A stretch of DNA of 64,000 nt from Pseudoalteromonas sp. DL-6 (GCF_004328665.1 NZ_CP019770.1:1054001-1118000); one strand, 5' to 3'; positions 27,436 through 36,647 are shown, counted from the stretch's first letter. Numbers and translations: made by a program. The notes: generated by a model from the letters alone, not told the origin.

Positions 27436-27986
27436 AGTTCAACCTTTTTCCCTGTAAAACGTTCTGTTAGATTATTCAAATTGCCATTATGAATTTCATA
27501 CTTTTCCTGACCATTCTCCATAATCCATGTGGGAATGTAATCTTCGTCCCATGTGCAAATACTTGTCGCAACTCTATTAAGGTGCTTATTAATATTATTC
27601 TTAAATTCAAATCTTCCTAATGGATTAGTTAGTTCGCAATTTAGAAATTTTAATTTATCTGTGTACTCAGGAATTTCGTATATATCAGGCTGAGTTGCTC
27701 CCCATAAACCAATGATAGAATTATCATCTTGTTCTATAACAATTTTTTGGTGTACGCGGTCTCCGGAAATTAATTTATTCGGAATAGAGGAAAATATTGT
27801 TTTTCTTGGGAAATGGAAGTGACCATCTTCATCTGTAATAGTTGTGTCTAAACGTTTTACACCGTCTATATAGGTTAGTGCACGTATTATTTCTAAGTCC
27901 GCAATGGGAGTTCCATTTTTTGTAACAACACCATTGACTTCAGGGCTTAGAAATACTTCTTTTTTCTTTTTGAACCAGCTAAACAT
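27432..27986 (-). CDS. DUF6795-like protein, copy 2
   Basis: About 184 residues from MFSWFKKKKEVFLSPEV, a clear paralogue of the protein at 26539-27063: shared segments include VTKNGTP, LEIIRAL and IFSSIPNKLI, with divergence towards the C-terminus. AAGGAGG ends four bases before the ATG at 27986. Upstream in frame lies the same hydrophobic stretch as in copy 1, but the codon matching the MNKSSYS start is ATA here instead of ATG, so the long form would need the ATG of MQGLP, which has no ribosome binding site. It ends in a four-base overlap with the truncated lipase. Confidence 0.7.
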   Translation of the reverse strand: MFSWFKKKKEVFLSPEVNGVVTKNGTPIADLEIIRALTYIDGVKRLDTTITDEDGHFHFPRKTIFSSIPNKLISGDRVHQKIVIEQDDNSIIGLWGATQPDIYEIPEYTDKLKFLNCELTNPLGRFEFKNNINKHLNRVATSICTWDEDYIPTWIMENGQEKYEIHNGNLNNLTERFTGKKVEL

Positions 27987-28276
27987 ACCTCCTCCTTGAC
28001 TAGTGGCTGGGAAAATAATCAAATATGCAATAATAAACAAAATAGTGAATTGAGGACTGTAACTAGATTTATTTATAGGCAATCCTTGCATAATATTGAA
28101 CTTTAAAGATGAGAGTACACTATTTAAAATGAATCTACAGTAAGCTTTTATATAGCCTCGAACTTTGATACTTTTAGTGTAAAGTAGTGCGTTTAGTATA
28201 TACAGGCTATACATCTTTATTGCCGCTCAATAATTTAAATGTGCTCAGCGCACCTAAAAATAAGAGAGCTGTTAGT

Positions 28277-28663
28277 ATGCAAAAAAACAATCAAGCTTCC
28301 ATCTCACAAACTGAATATAAAGCCACCATAAAACGACTCGAAGAGTTTAGCCGCTTTACTGATAGCAGTATTGGTATTCCGTTTACTAAATTTAAATTTG
28401 GTGTAGAGTCGCTGATTGGGCTTTTACCTGTGATAGGTGATTTAGCAGGGCTTATTTTGTCTGGCTATGTACTAATTGAAGCGCAGCGCTTAGGTGTTAG
28501 CAAGCGAGTAAAAAGCCGTATTATTATAAATATGTTGATTGATTTTGTTGGCGGGCTCATTCCATTTTTTGGAGATATTTTTGATGCCATGTTTAAAGCA
28601 AATACGCGTAACACCCGCATACTTAAAAAACATTTAACAGATAAGCTAACCACAAACCCATAA
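28277..28663 (+). CDS. DUF4112 domain-containing protein
   Basis: A 128-residue protein. After a hydrophilic N-terminus come the DUF4112 features TKFKFGVESLIGLLPVIGDLAGLILSGYVL and IINMLIDFVGGLIPFFGDIFDAMFKANTRN, two hydrophobic hairpins with the G-x-hP-hh-GD pattern. It is probably membrane-associated; function unknown. The frame is open to 28187 upstream, but the ATG at 28277 after GAGAGCTGTTAGT fits the family's usual start. It is divergent from the lipase/DUF6795 locus and convergent with the 2H phosphoesterase gene. Confidence 0.87.
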   Translation: MQKNNQASISQTEYKATIKRLEEFSRFTDSSIGIPFTKFKFGVESLIGLLPVIGDLAGLILSGYVLIEAQRLGVSKRVKSRIIINMLIDFVGGLIPFFGDIFDAMFKANTRNTRILKKHLTDKLTTNP

Positions 28664-28708
28664 ACATTATTAGTTACAAAGTGTGTAATTAGCCCTGTTA
28701 TTAACTAT

Positions 28709-29407
28709 TTATTTGGCATCAAAAAAGTACTTAGCGAGTATTTCTTTTTGTTGACCAAATTGATCAGACACTCCAATTCCAATCCCAATTATTTCCCCTT
28801 GTGCTTGCGGTGGCTCAGCGTGCAGTGCTTTTTTTACTAACGCTAATGCTGCGCTTTGTTCATTCGCGAGTAGTGTTAAATGCGGCTGAAAATTCTGAAA
28901 TACATTAGGGCTGCCATAACGTTCAAAAGCCACAAGTTTATTAGGGTAATGCTTTACCCAACTAGGCACTGGTGCTTGATGATCGCGAAGCGGCTCAAGC
29001 TTAAGGGTAACCTCATCTGCCAATCGTTGTAATTGATATGATTTTTCTAAATTTATAAATGCCCAATTACTTGGTGACACACTAAACCCATTGGCTTTTA
29101 TCTCAAACGACTGATGCTCTTTTACAATACGCTCTACCACTTGCTTAATTTCGTTTTGTGCTTCAACGGGATAATCAGTTAAATACAAGGTGGCATGCAC
29201 GGGTAACCCTTGTTGGTAAAACGTAGTTATTTGGTGCGTAGCCAATTCATCGCTGGTGTTAGCGACTAGCTCAACGATAGGCTTAGAAGGAATAGCAAAT
29301 ACGTTAATACTTATGCTTTTTGCATAACTGCTGGCAGGAGTAGCCAACAGTGTTAAAAAAGTAAAAGAGATAAATAGCCACAAAAAAGAGCTGTGTTGTT
29401 TAACCAT
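28709..29407 (-). CDS. secreted 2H phosphoesterase-like protein
   Basis: A 232-residue protein with an N-terminal signal peptide (LWLFISFTFLTLLATPASSYA, cleavage expected near residue 29). The mature part has two H-x-T motifs about 105 residues apart, HAT at 71-73 (PVHATLYLTDY) and HLT at 176-178 (FQPHLTLLA). This is the hallmark of the 2H phosphoesterase fold (LigT, cyclic phosphodiesterases). Most members are cytosolic, so an exported one is unusual. The substrate might be 2 prime-5 prime or cyclic-phosphate RNA fragments or nucleotides outside the cytosol, which is inference. Monocistronic. Confidence 0.75.
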   Translation of the reverse strand: MVKQHSSFLWLFISFTFLTLLATPASSYAKSISINVFAIPSKPIVELVANTSDELATHQITTFYQQGLPVHATLYLTDYPVEAQNEIKQVVERIVKEHQSFEIKANGFSVSPSNWAFINLEKSYQLQRLADEVTLKLEPLRDHQAPVPSWVKHYPNKLVAFERYGSPNVFQNFQPHLTLLANEQSAALALVKKALHAEPPQAQGEIIGIGIGVSDQFGQQKEILAKYFFDAK

Positions 29408-29614
29408 AAGAGTGAGTCAATTTAGGTTTTTGGTTTGCATATGGTAAGCGCAATTAAGTGATCAGTAAATAAGTGCATAAAGTTTTATATTTTTGATTTT
29501 ATGACTAATATTATTTTAGTTCAAATTAATAACCATTTGGATTATGAACATTGTTTTTAGCAATATTCAATCCCCTTTATTTACTGCTCTTAAAAGTGCT
29601 CCAAGGAAAGTTCA

Positions 29615-32600
29615 ATGATATTTAAAGCGTTAAATAAGTTAAAAAGAACAGTACGCTTTTCTATTCGTTTAACGGTTGTGGCGGTATTTGTATTAGCGAC
29701 GTCTATTACCGCGATTATAGCTACGAGCTTACAGTATTACTTCAGCGAAAAAATGGCGTTGGAGTCTAACTTGCAGCATTTCAATATGACCACCCAATCT
29801 GTTGCTGATTACCTAACACGCGTCAATGAGAAATCAGAAAACAGCTTAAATATGATGGTTAAAAATACCTCAATAGTGGGTGATAACTTTTCAGATAAAA
29901 CAGAGTTGCGTAATGTACTAAGCGAAATAATGGAATTGAACCCTTTGTTTTATGCTTTTTTTATGGGCTATAACAACGGGGACTTTTATGAGCTTATTAA
30001 CCTTGAAAGTGGCAAAATAGTTAGAGAACGTTTAAATACGGTTGATAATGACCGATGGGTTGTGATCCATATTAAAAGTGAAGAAGGCCAAAGGATAGAG
30101 CACAGGTATTACTTTGATGCAGATTTTAACCTAAGAAAAAAAACCAATAAACCGACGTTTTTTGATCCCCGAGAGCAAACCTGGTTTAAACAAGCAAACT
30201 CAAAGCAGGTTAATAAAACTAAACCTTACTTATTCACGCATTTACAAACTTCAGGGCAAACCTACTCAATTAAAACTAAAAATAAAGGCCATGTGTTAGG
30301 CCTTGGGATTATGGTTGATAATATTTCTAATTACTTAGCAACACAACAGCAGCAGTTAGGTATGCATAACTCTGCGCAGTTATTTATATATAATCGAGAA
30401 GGAGAGATTGTTGCTTCAAATCAAGAGGTAAATGTTGATAATAATAAAAGTTTGAATCGATTAACGCTAAGCGAGCAGCAGCAAAAAGTAATTGCACAAT
30501 ATCCGACTATTACAGTATCAAACGAAACAAATTGGGCCCCTATGGATTTTAGCGTTAGTGGTACGCCCAAAGGCTACAGTGTTGAATTTATAAATGCGAC
30601 TGCGCAGCTGTTAGGTATTAAGGTAAATTATATTAACGGACTAAGTTGGCAAGAATTGCTAGATTTATTTGAAAGCAAACAGATTGATATACTCCACCCG
30701 GTACTAAAAACAAAATCAAACACCACCTTAGGTAAGCTCAGTGCGCCGATAACTTCCTTACCATTAAATATTATAAATAAACAAAGCAACCCACCAATTA
30801 CAAGCATGCAGCAACTTGCAGGTAAGTCAGTTGCAGTAGGAGAAGGATGGGCAATTGCTAATATACTTCGCATTCACTTTCCAGAACTGAATTTAGTGAC
30901 TGTCCCTAATACAAAAGAATTGTTGATCCGTGTTGCCAACGGTGAGGTCTATGCAGGAATAGATAGTAAAGCGGTATTACAATATACCCAACAACAATTC
31001 TTTATTAAGGGGATTCGCTATAACCCACTAGATAAAAAAAGTGCGGCGTATTTCCCCAGTAATTACCACCTCCTTTTTCATCATCATGATGAGCCACTTA
31101 AAAATTTATTCAATTATGCGGCCGCGCAATTACCGATTGAATTTAAGCAGCAACTCAGTGATAAATGGCTTAATACTCACCCAGTGAAAAAGTCTAAAAT
31201 TGTTGGTACGGTTCCCTATGAGCCTTTAGTTACTTTATTAGCCGATGAACGTCACTTTTCCAAATTGCAGTTAGTAATTATTAATGGCAAAGAGCAGTAC
31301 ATTTTTATTAAACCTTTGTCTGATTATCTAGCTTTCGCTAGCACGGGCTATTTAGCCATTATGGTATCTAAAGATGATGTGTTGAGCTCAACGCATGAGA
31401 AAATCAGGCTTTCGATAATAATTACTGTTGCTTGTTTTATCATGATGCTGCCGGTATCTTGGCTTTTTGCATCCCCCATTGTTACCCCAATTAAAACCCT
31501 GGTGGGTGAAAATAATAAAATTAAAAATCGTCAGTTTAAGCAAGTCTCGACCTTAAAAAGCCATATTAAAGAAATTAATACTTTAGCCAGCTCTATGGTC
31601 GATATGAGTAAGTCGATACAACAGCACGAACAAAATCAAAAAGCACTCATGGCCTCGTTTATTGAATTAATAGCACAAGCGATTGATGATAAATCCCCTT
31701 ATACAGCAGGACATTGCGAACGTGTTCCTGAGCTCGGTATTAAGCTTGCTAAAGCCGCTTCGGAATCAGAGTTACCAGCTTTTAAAATGTTTGCGTTTAA
31801 AAGTGATGAAGAGGTTGAAGAGTTTAGTTTAGCTGCTTGGTTACATGATTGCGGTAAAATAACCACTCCAGAGCATATTGTTGATAAAGGCACTAAGTTG
31901 GAGGTGATTTATAATCGTATTCATGAAGTAAGAACGCGTTTTGAAGTCCTTTGGCGAGATGCTGAGCTTGATTACTACAAATCATTACAGCAAAATCCAC
32001 AAAATCAGAGTGATTTAGCTAAGCAGTTGGCGGCTAAACATCAACAGTTGTTGGACGATTTTGCCTTTATTGCACAGTGTAATATTGGCGGCGAAAAAAT
32101 CACAGAAGCCTCGCTTGAGCGTTTAACCTTGCTGAGTAATATTACTTGGGTGCGGCACTTTGACGATAAGCTAGGGCTTTCACCTGTTGAAATGTATCGC
32201 TATACACAAACGAGTGACGCGCTGCCTGCTAATGAAAAGCTACTCAGTGATAAACCTTGGCATTTAATTCCTCATGATAAACCGATTGAATATGATGAGC
32301 GTTTAGGAATAAAAATTGCCCCGTGTAAATATAAATACAATTTAGGGGAGCTTTATAATTTACAAATTTCTCGAGGCACGCTTACCAAAGAAGATAGGTT
32401 TAAAATTAATGAGCATATTATAAGTACCATACGTATGCTCGATACATTACCGTTTCCTAAAGAGTTGGAGCGTGTCCCGCGTTTTGCTTCTACTCACCAC
32501 GAAACGCTAAAAGGAACTGGGTACCCTCGTAAGCTAAGTGCCGATGATCTATCGATACCCGAGCGAATATTAGTACTTGCTGATATTTTTGAAGCGCTCA

Positions 32601-32800
32601 CTGCAGCCGACAGGCCCTATAAAAAGGCAAAAACACTCAGTGAGTCCATTGGTATATTAGCTAAAATGGTGGCCGATCATCATGTTGATAAAGCCGTATT
32701 TGAGTTATTTTTAAGTTCAGGTATTTATCTTGATTATGCTAAGCGCTATCTCAATGCTGAACAAATAGATGAAGTAGATATTTCTAAATATATAACCTAG
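29615..32800 (+). CDS. HD-GYP phosphodiesterase with periplasmic sensor
   Basis: A 1061-residue inner-membrane signalling protein. A membrane helix at about 18-40 is followed by a Cache-like sensor. Inserted into it, at about 295-525, is a segment resembling a solute-binding family 3 domain (TNWAPMDFSVSGTPKGYSVE ... LAGKSVAVGEGWAIANIL). A second membrane helix at about 603-623 leads to a HAMP-like linker and the HD-GYP domain. The HD motif is HDCGKITTPEHIVDKGT (about 744) and the GYP motif is HHETLKGTGYP (about 962). The 215-residue spacing is much larger than usual because a helical insert precedes GTLTKEDR. It probably hydrolyses c-di-GMP in response to an external ligand. Confidence 0.88.
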   Translation: MIFKALNKLKRTVRFSIRLTVVAVFVLATSITAIIATSLQYYFSEKMALESNLQHFNMTTQSVADYLTRVNEKSENSLNMMVKNTSIVGDNFSDKTELRNVLSEIMELNPLFYAFFMGYNNGDFYELINLESGKIVRERLNTVDNDRWVVIHIKSEEGQRIEHRYYFDADFNLRKKTNKPTFFDPREQTWFKQANSKQVNKTKPYLFTHLQTSGQTYSIKTKNKGHVLGLGIMVDNISNYLATQQQQLGMHNSAQLFIYNREGEIVASNQEVNVDNNKSLNRLTLSEQQQKVIAQYPTITVSNETNWAPMDFSVSGTPKGYSVEFINATAQLLGIKVNYINGLSWQELLDLFESKQIDILHPVLKTKSNTTLGKLSAPITSLPLNIINKQSNPPITSMQQLAGKSVAVGEGWAIANILRIHFPELNLVTVPNTKELLIRVANGEVYAGIDSKAVLQYTQQQFFIKGIRYNPLDKKSAAYFPSNYHLLFHHHDEPLKNLFNYAAAQLPIEFKQQLSDKWLNTHPVKKSKIVGTVPYEPLVTLLADERHFSKLQLVIINGKEQYIFIKPLSDYLAFASTGYLAIMVSKDDVLSSTHEKIRLSIIITVACFIMMLPVSWLFASPIVTPIKTLVGENNKIKNRQFKQVSTLKSHIKEINTLASSMVDMSKSIQQHEQNQKALMASFIELIAQAIDDKSPYTAGHCERVPELGIKLAKAASESELPAFKMFAFKSDEEVEEFSLAAWLHDCGKITTPEHIVDKGTKLEVIYNRIHEVRTRFEVLWRDAELDYYKSLQQNPQNQSDLAKQLAAKHQQLLDDFAFIAQCNIGGEKITEASLERLTLLSNITWVRHFDDKLGLSPVEMYRYTQTSDALPANEKLLSDKPWHLIPHDKPIEYDERLGIKIAPCKYKYNLGELYNLQISRGTLTKEDRFKINEHIISTIRMLDTLPFPKELERVPRFASTHHETLKGTGYPRKLSADDLSIPERILVLADIFEALTAADRPYKKAKTLSESIGILAKMVADHHVDKAVFELFLSSGIYLDYAKRYLNAEQIDEVDISKYIT

Positions 32801-32819
32801 CAGTGATCGGTGATGGTCA

Positions 32820-32848
32820 AAGCGATAAAATTAAATCGCTTGTTTTTT
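32820..32848 (+). terminator. intrinsic terminator after the HD-GYP gene
   Basis: AAGCGAT and ATCGCTT form a 7-bp stem around an 8-nt AT loop, followed by GTTTTTT. Confidence 0.75.
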
Positions 32849-32953
32849 ACTTTGTAGATAAAAGTACGTACAATTCGCTTCGTTTTTAGTGTGCTTTATA
32901 CTAATTTCATCTGTCTTTAAAGCATCGGGTTCAAACGAGTATACGAAGTATTT

Positions 32954-33508
32954 ATGCACCAAGTAGCTGATCTAATTTCTATTTTCGAACACACTTTTTA
33001 CCAAAGCTATAACACGCGTTTGGTAAAAGGTGAGCATGAGCCTATTTACATTCCCGCAAATGATACAACCCCGCATCATCAAATTGTGTTTGCCCATGGT
33101 TTTTATGCCAGTGCATTGCATGAAATAGCCCATTGGTTAGTGGCAGGTTCTCAGCGCCGCTTAGTTGAAGATTATGGTTATTGGTATTGCCCTGATGGGC
33201 GCGATGCTTCACAGCAAGCGGAGTTTGAATCAGTAGAGGTAAAACCTCAAGCAATAGAGTGGGCATTGAGTGTGGCTGCCGGGTTTGATTTTAACGTATC
33301 GGTAGATAATTTAAATGGTGAGCAAACTTGTCGATTTGCGTTTCAGTCTCGCGTTCATGCAAAGTTATTAGAGTTATTGCAAAACGGGTTTAACCCAAGA
33401 ACAACTTTATTATTAAAAGCACTGTGTAAATTTTATAACACCACGTGGCCATTACATGCTGCGCAGTTTTCATGGCATTCTCCCGAGGAGCTAAAAGATG
33501 CAGTTTAA
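32954..33508 (+). CDS. epmC: elongation factor P hydroxylase EpmC (YfcM)
   Basis: A 184-residue protein of the YfcM/EpmC family that hydroxylates the beta-lysylated lysine of EF-P. It has the HEIAHWL metal-binding motif (HExxH, about residues 56-60) followed by RRLVEDYGYWYCPDGRD and EFESVEVKPQAIEW, all typical of YfcM. It overlaps the next gene by 11 bp. The order epmC - NAD-kinase-like - yfcL matches other gammaproteobacteria only in part; the middle gene is extra compared with E. coli. Confidence 0.92.
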   Translation: MHQVADLISIFEHTFYQSYNTRLVKGEHEPIYIPANDTTPHHQIVFAHGFYASALHEIAHWLVAGSQRRLVEDYGYWYCPDGRDASQQAEFESVEVKPQAIEWALSVAAGFDFNVSVDNLNGEQTCRFAFQSRVHAKLLELLQNGFNPRTTLLLKALCKFYNTTWPLHAAQFSWHSPEELKDAV

Positions 33509-34640
33509 GTTAGGGTTGATTGTAAATCCGGTCGCAGGACTCGGTGGTAGTGTGGCGCTAAAAGGCAGTGATGGCGAAGAGACCGCTGCTAAAGCAATCG
33601 CATTAGGTGCAGAGCCTAAGTCAAATAGCCGCACTAAAGCTGCACTTGAAGTGCTGGTACCTCATCAATCAAACATTACTATTTATACTGTTAATGATGA
33701 AATGGGGGAGCAAACAGCAAAAGCGCTGGGCTTTAATACGCAAGTGGTATATCAAAGTAACTCACCCACAACCAGTGACGATACCGAAGCTGCAGCTCGT
33801 TTATTACAGCAACAAGGTGTTGATTTAATCTTATTTGCTGGTGGCGACGGAACGGCGCGCAACATTTGCCATGCTGTAGAAGACTCGGTACCCGTGTTGG
33901 GCATTCCAGCAGGGTGTAAAATTCACTCAGGGGTATATGCCATTACGCCAAAAGCTGCAGGCCGCGTAGTTGAAATGTTAGTTAAAGGTGAGCTGGTAAC
34001 ATTAAGCGATGCTGATGTGATGGACATTGATGAAGTGGCTTTTCGCCAAGGAACAGTAAAAGCAAAACGTTATGGTGAAATGCAAGTGCCAAGTGAAGTG
34101 CGCTATGTACAAGCGGTTAAAAATGGCGGTAAAGAAACTGACGAGCTGGTGCTAGCAGATATAGCTGCTTATGTCGTTAGTGAAATGGATGCCGATACCC
34201 TCTATGTTATGGGCAGTGGCTCTACCGTTGGTGCGGTGATGGAAGAAATGGGGCTTGAAAATACCTTACTCGGTGTTGATTTAGTTGAAGATCAAGCCTT
34301 AGTAGGCCAAGACCTAACAGCCCAACAATTACTTGAACTTACCTCAGGACGTGAAACAAAGTTAGTGATTACTCTAATTGGCGGCCAAGGGCATATTTTT
34401 GGTCGAGGCAATCAACAACTCAGTCCTGCGTTAATTAAAGCGATAGGCCGCGATAATATTATTGTTGTGGCTACTAAAACAAAATTACAGGCTTTAAATG
34501 GCCGACCGCTGATTTGTGATACCGGTGATAGCAAATTAGATGATGAATTAAGCGGTTATATACGTGTAACCAGTGGGTTTAACGACCATATTATGTATGC
34601 AGTAGGTCATCAAGATGGGCTGCACCCAGAGGAGAAGTAA
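33498..34640 (+). CDS. ATP-NAD kinase family protein (COG3199-like)
   Basis: A 380-residue protein of the NAD kinase / diacylglycerol kinase superfamily. It has GLIVNPVAGLGGSVALKGSDG at the N-terminus and the nucleotide-binding motif FAGGDGTARNI (GGDGT at about 115-119), then GIPAGCKIHSGVYA and a C-terminal GGQGHIFGRGNQQLSP segment. These match the COG3199 group, larger than canonical NadK and of unconfirmed substrate. It overlaps epmC by 11 bp and is 3 bp from yfcL, so the three genes form an operon. Confidence 0.87.
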   Translation: MQFKLGLIVNPVAGLGGSVALKGSDGEETAAKAIALGAEPKSNSRTKAALEVLVPHQSNITIYTVNDEMGEQTAKALGFNTQVVYQSNSPTTSDDTEAAARLLQQQGVDLILFAGGDGTARNICHAVEDSVPVLGIPAGCKIHSGVYAITPKAAGRVVEMLVKGELVTLSDADVMDIDEVAFRQGTVKAKRYGEMQVPSEVRYVQAVKNGGKETDELVLADIAAYVVSEMDADTLYVMGSGSTVGAVMEEMGLENTLLGVDLVEDQALVGQDLTAQQLLELTSGRETKLVITLIGGQGHIFGRGNQQLSPALIKAIGRDNIIVVATKTKLQALNGRPLICDTGDSKLDDELSGYIRVTSGFNDHIMYAVGHQDGLHPEEK

Positions 34641-34643
34641 CAC

Positions 34644-34919
34644 ATGAGTTTAGTAAATTACATAGATGCTGCGCAGCAATATTTTGATGATTTAGTGATA
34701 AAAGCCACCGATGACGAGCTATTTGCCGGCGGTTATTTACGCGGCCACTTTGATTTAGCCGTAGGTTATGCACAAGTCGAAGAATTAAATCTAGACGTTG
34801 CAGAACTAAACGACACGGTTGAAAAAAGCTTAGTAAAAGCTTATCGCAACGGCGAACTTAATGAAGACGATAAAGCACTCGTAGTAAGAATATGGGATGA
34901 AGTAAAAGCGCTCGCATAA
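34644..34919 (+). CDS. yfcL: YfcL family protein
   Basis: A 91-residue acidic cytosolic protein. The DDELFAGGYLRGHFDLAVGYAQVEE segment and the C-terminal VEKSLVKAYRNGELNEDDKALV match YfcL. Function unknown. In E. coli yfcL is next to yfcM (epmC), and the linkage is kept here with one gene between. A strong terminator follows. Confidence 0.88.
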   Translation: MSLVNYIDAAQQYFDDLVIKATDDELFAGGYLRGHFDLAVGYAQVEELNLDVAELNDTVEKSLVKAYRNGELNEDDKALVVRIWDEVKALA

Positions 34920-34943
34920 GTTTTTTTTATTCATTAATAATAG

Positions 34944-34968
34944 CGCGGCCACTGAGCCGCGTTTTTTT
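34944..34968 (+). terminator. intrinsic terminator after yfcL
   Basis: CGCGGC, loop CACTGA, GCCGCG, then TTTTTTT. Confidence 0.9.
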
Positions 34969-35062
34969 GTGCCTAAAAAAGAACTTGTTTATTCAGTTAA
35001 AATTTACCTCATTCCTTAGATACGCTAAAGTAGCGTAGTCTAAATTCTAGGGAACAAGTGAA

Positions 35063-36622
35063 ATGAATAACAATAATGATGCGACAATGCCAACGGGCAT
35101 AGTTGCGCGATTTTTAAATTTTGTTGAGCGGGTAGGGAATAAGCTTCCTGATCCAGCAATTATCTTTTTGTTTGCCATGTTATTAATCTGGTTTTTGTCT
35201 TGGTGGTTTTCAAGCGTCACATTTGATGCAATAGACCCTCGTACTGGCGAAGCCATTATCATCAATAACATGCTTGCCAGCGATTCGTTGGCCACTTTTT
35301 TATCTTCTATGGTAAAAACATTCACCGGTTTTGCGCCACTGGGTGTAGTACTGGTTGCTATGCTAGGTGTGGGCGTTGCAGAGCATTCGGGCTTTATTAA
35401 TACCGGCCTTAAATTAATGCTTAAAGTAACGCCTAAAAAATTATTAACACCTTCAATTATTTTAGTGGCTATTGTGAGCCATACTGCGACCGATGCAGGC
35501 TATGTGCTGGTTATTCCACTTGCTGGGGTAATATTTTTTGCAGCTGGTCGTCATCCGCTTGCCGGTATTGCAGCGGCATTTGCCGGGGTAAGTGGTGGCT
35601 TTGGGGCTAACTTTATCCCATCTGGGATTGACCCATTACTGCAAAGCTTTACGCAAAGTGCAGCACAAATTATTAATCCAACAATGAGCATTAACCCGCT
35701 TAATAACTGGGGCTTTGCTTCAGCATCAAGCTTATTTATTGTGATGCTAGGCTGGTACATCACCGATAAAATTATTGAACCACGTTTAAAAAATTCACCA
35801 GTAGATGGTGAAACTCAAGACCTACCAGCATTTGAAGATGCTCGTAGTGACGAAAAACGTGCATTTCTTATTGCCAGTTCCGTAATGATTGCTGGTATTG
35901 CATTATTAGCCTATGTATCTGCACCAGCTGATTCAGCGATGCGCAGCAGCGATGGCTCGTTAACAAACTTTAGTTCACCACTAATGCAATCAATAGTGCC
36001 ACTGATATTTTTGTTATTTTGGATCCCAGGCGCAGTATATGGTTTTACCGTAGGCACCTTTAAAAGCTCTAAAGACATGATAGATGCGATGAGCAAGGCC
36101 ATGAATGGTATGGCGTATTACATTGTTATGGCATTCTTTTGTTCATTATTTATTGCTGCATTTAGTAAATCAAACCTAGGTGCCTTACTGGCAATTGAAG
36201 GGGCTCAAGTATTAAAAGCAATGGAGTTACCAAGCTCAGTAACGGTAGTAGGGATTATTTTCCTAACTGGTTTTGTAAACTTATTTGTTGGTTCAAGCTC
36301 GGCTAAGTGGGCACTATTAGGTCCGGTATTTGTACCTATGTTAATGCAACTCGGTATTTCGCCAGACTTAACGCAAGCGGCGTACCGTGTGGGAGATTCT
36401 AGCTCTAATATTATCACTCCGCTCATGCCATACTTCCCGCTAGTGGTGGTGTATTGTCAAAAATACGTTAAAGGCACAGGCATTGGTACGCTTATCGCGA
36501 TGATGCTACCGTATTCAATCGCCTTTATGATTGGCTGGAGTATTTTCTTGCTAGGCTACTGGGCACTCGGTATCCCATTAGGACTTGATGCTAGCTACGT
36601 TTATCCAGCAGTAGCGCCTTAA
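35063..36622 (+). CDS. AbgT family transporter
   Basis: A 519-residue inner-membrane transporter with about twelve hydrophobic segments. Family features are FVERVGNKLPDPAIIFLFAM near the N-terminus, SHTATDAGYVLVIPLAG, GFGANFIPSGIDPLLQ, GFVNLFVGSSSAKWALLGPV and VGDSSSNIITPLMPYFP. AbgT proteins import p-aminobenzoyl-glutamate or export sulfonamide-like antimetabolites. No abgAB hydrolase genes are adjacent, so the direction of transport is open. Monocistronic. Confidence 0.93.
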   Translation: MNNNNDATMPTGIVARFLNFVERVGNKLPDPAIIFLFAMLLIWFLSWWFSSVTFDAIDPRTGEAIIINNMLASDSLATFLSSMVKTFTGFAPLGVVLVAMLGVGVAEHSGFINTGLKLMLKVTPKKLLTPSIILVAIVSHTATDAGYVLVIPLAGVIFFAAGRHPLAGIAAAFAGVSGGFGANFIPSGIDPLLQSFTQSAAQIINPTMSINPLNNWGFASASSLFIVMLGWYITDKIIEPRLKNSPVDGETQDLPAFEDARSDEKRAFLIASSVMIAGIALLAYVSAPADSAMRSSDGSLTNFSSPLMQSIVPLIFLLFWIPGAVYGFTVGTFKSSKDMIDAMSKAMNGMAYYIVMAFFCSLFIAAFSKSNLGALLAIEGAQVLKAMELPSSVTVVGIIFLTGFVNLFVGSSSAKWALLGPVFVPMLMQLGISPDLTQAAYRVGDSSSNIITPLMPYFPLVVVYCQKYVKGTGIGTLIAMMLPYSIAFMIGWSIFLLGYWALGIPLGLDASYVYPAVAP

Positions 36623-36647
36623 CAAATATATTCGCTATAACAAAGTA

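Noticed and set aside
25371..28663. Prophage or genomic island around the lipase locus
   Set aside because: No integrase, att repeats, tRNA or phage genes border it; flanks are conserved housekeeping genes (aroC) and small chromosomal families.
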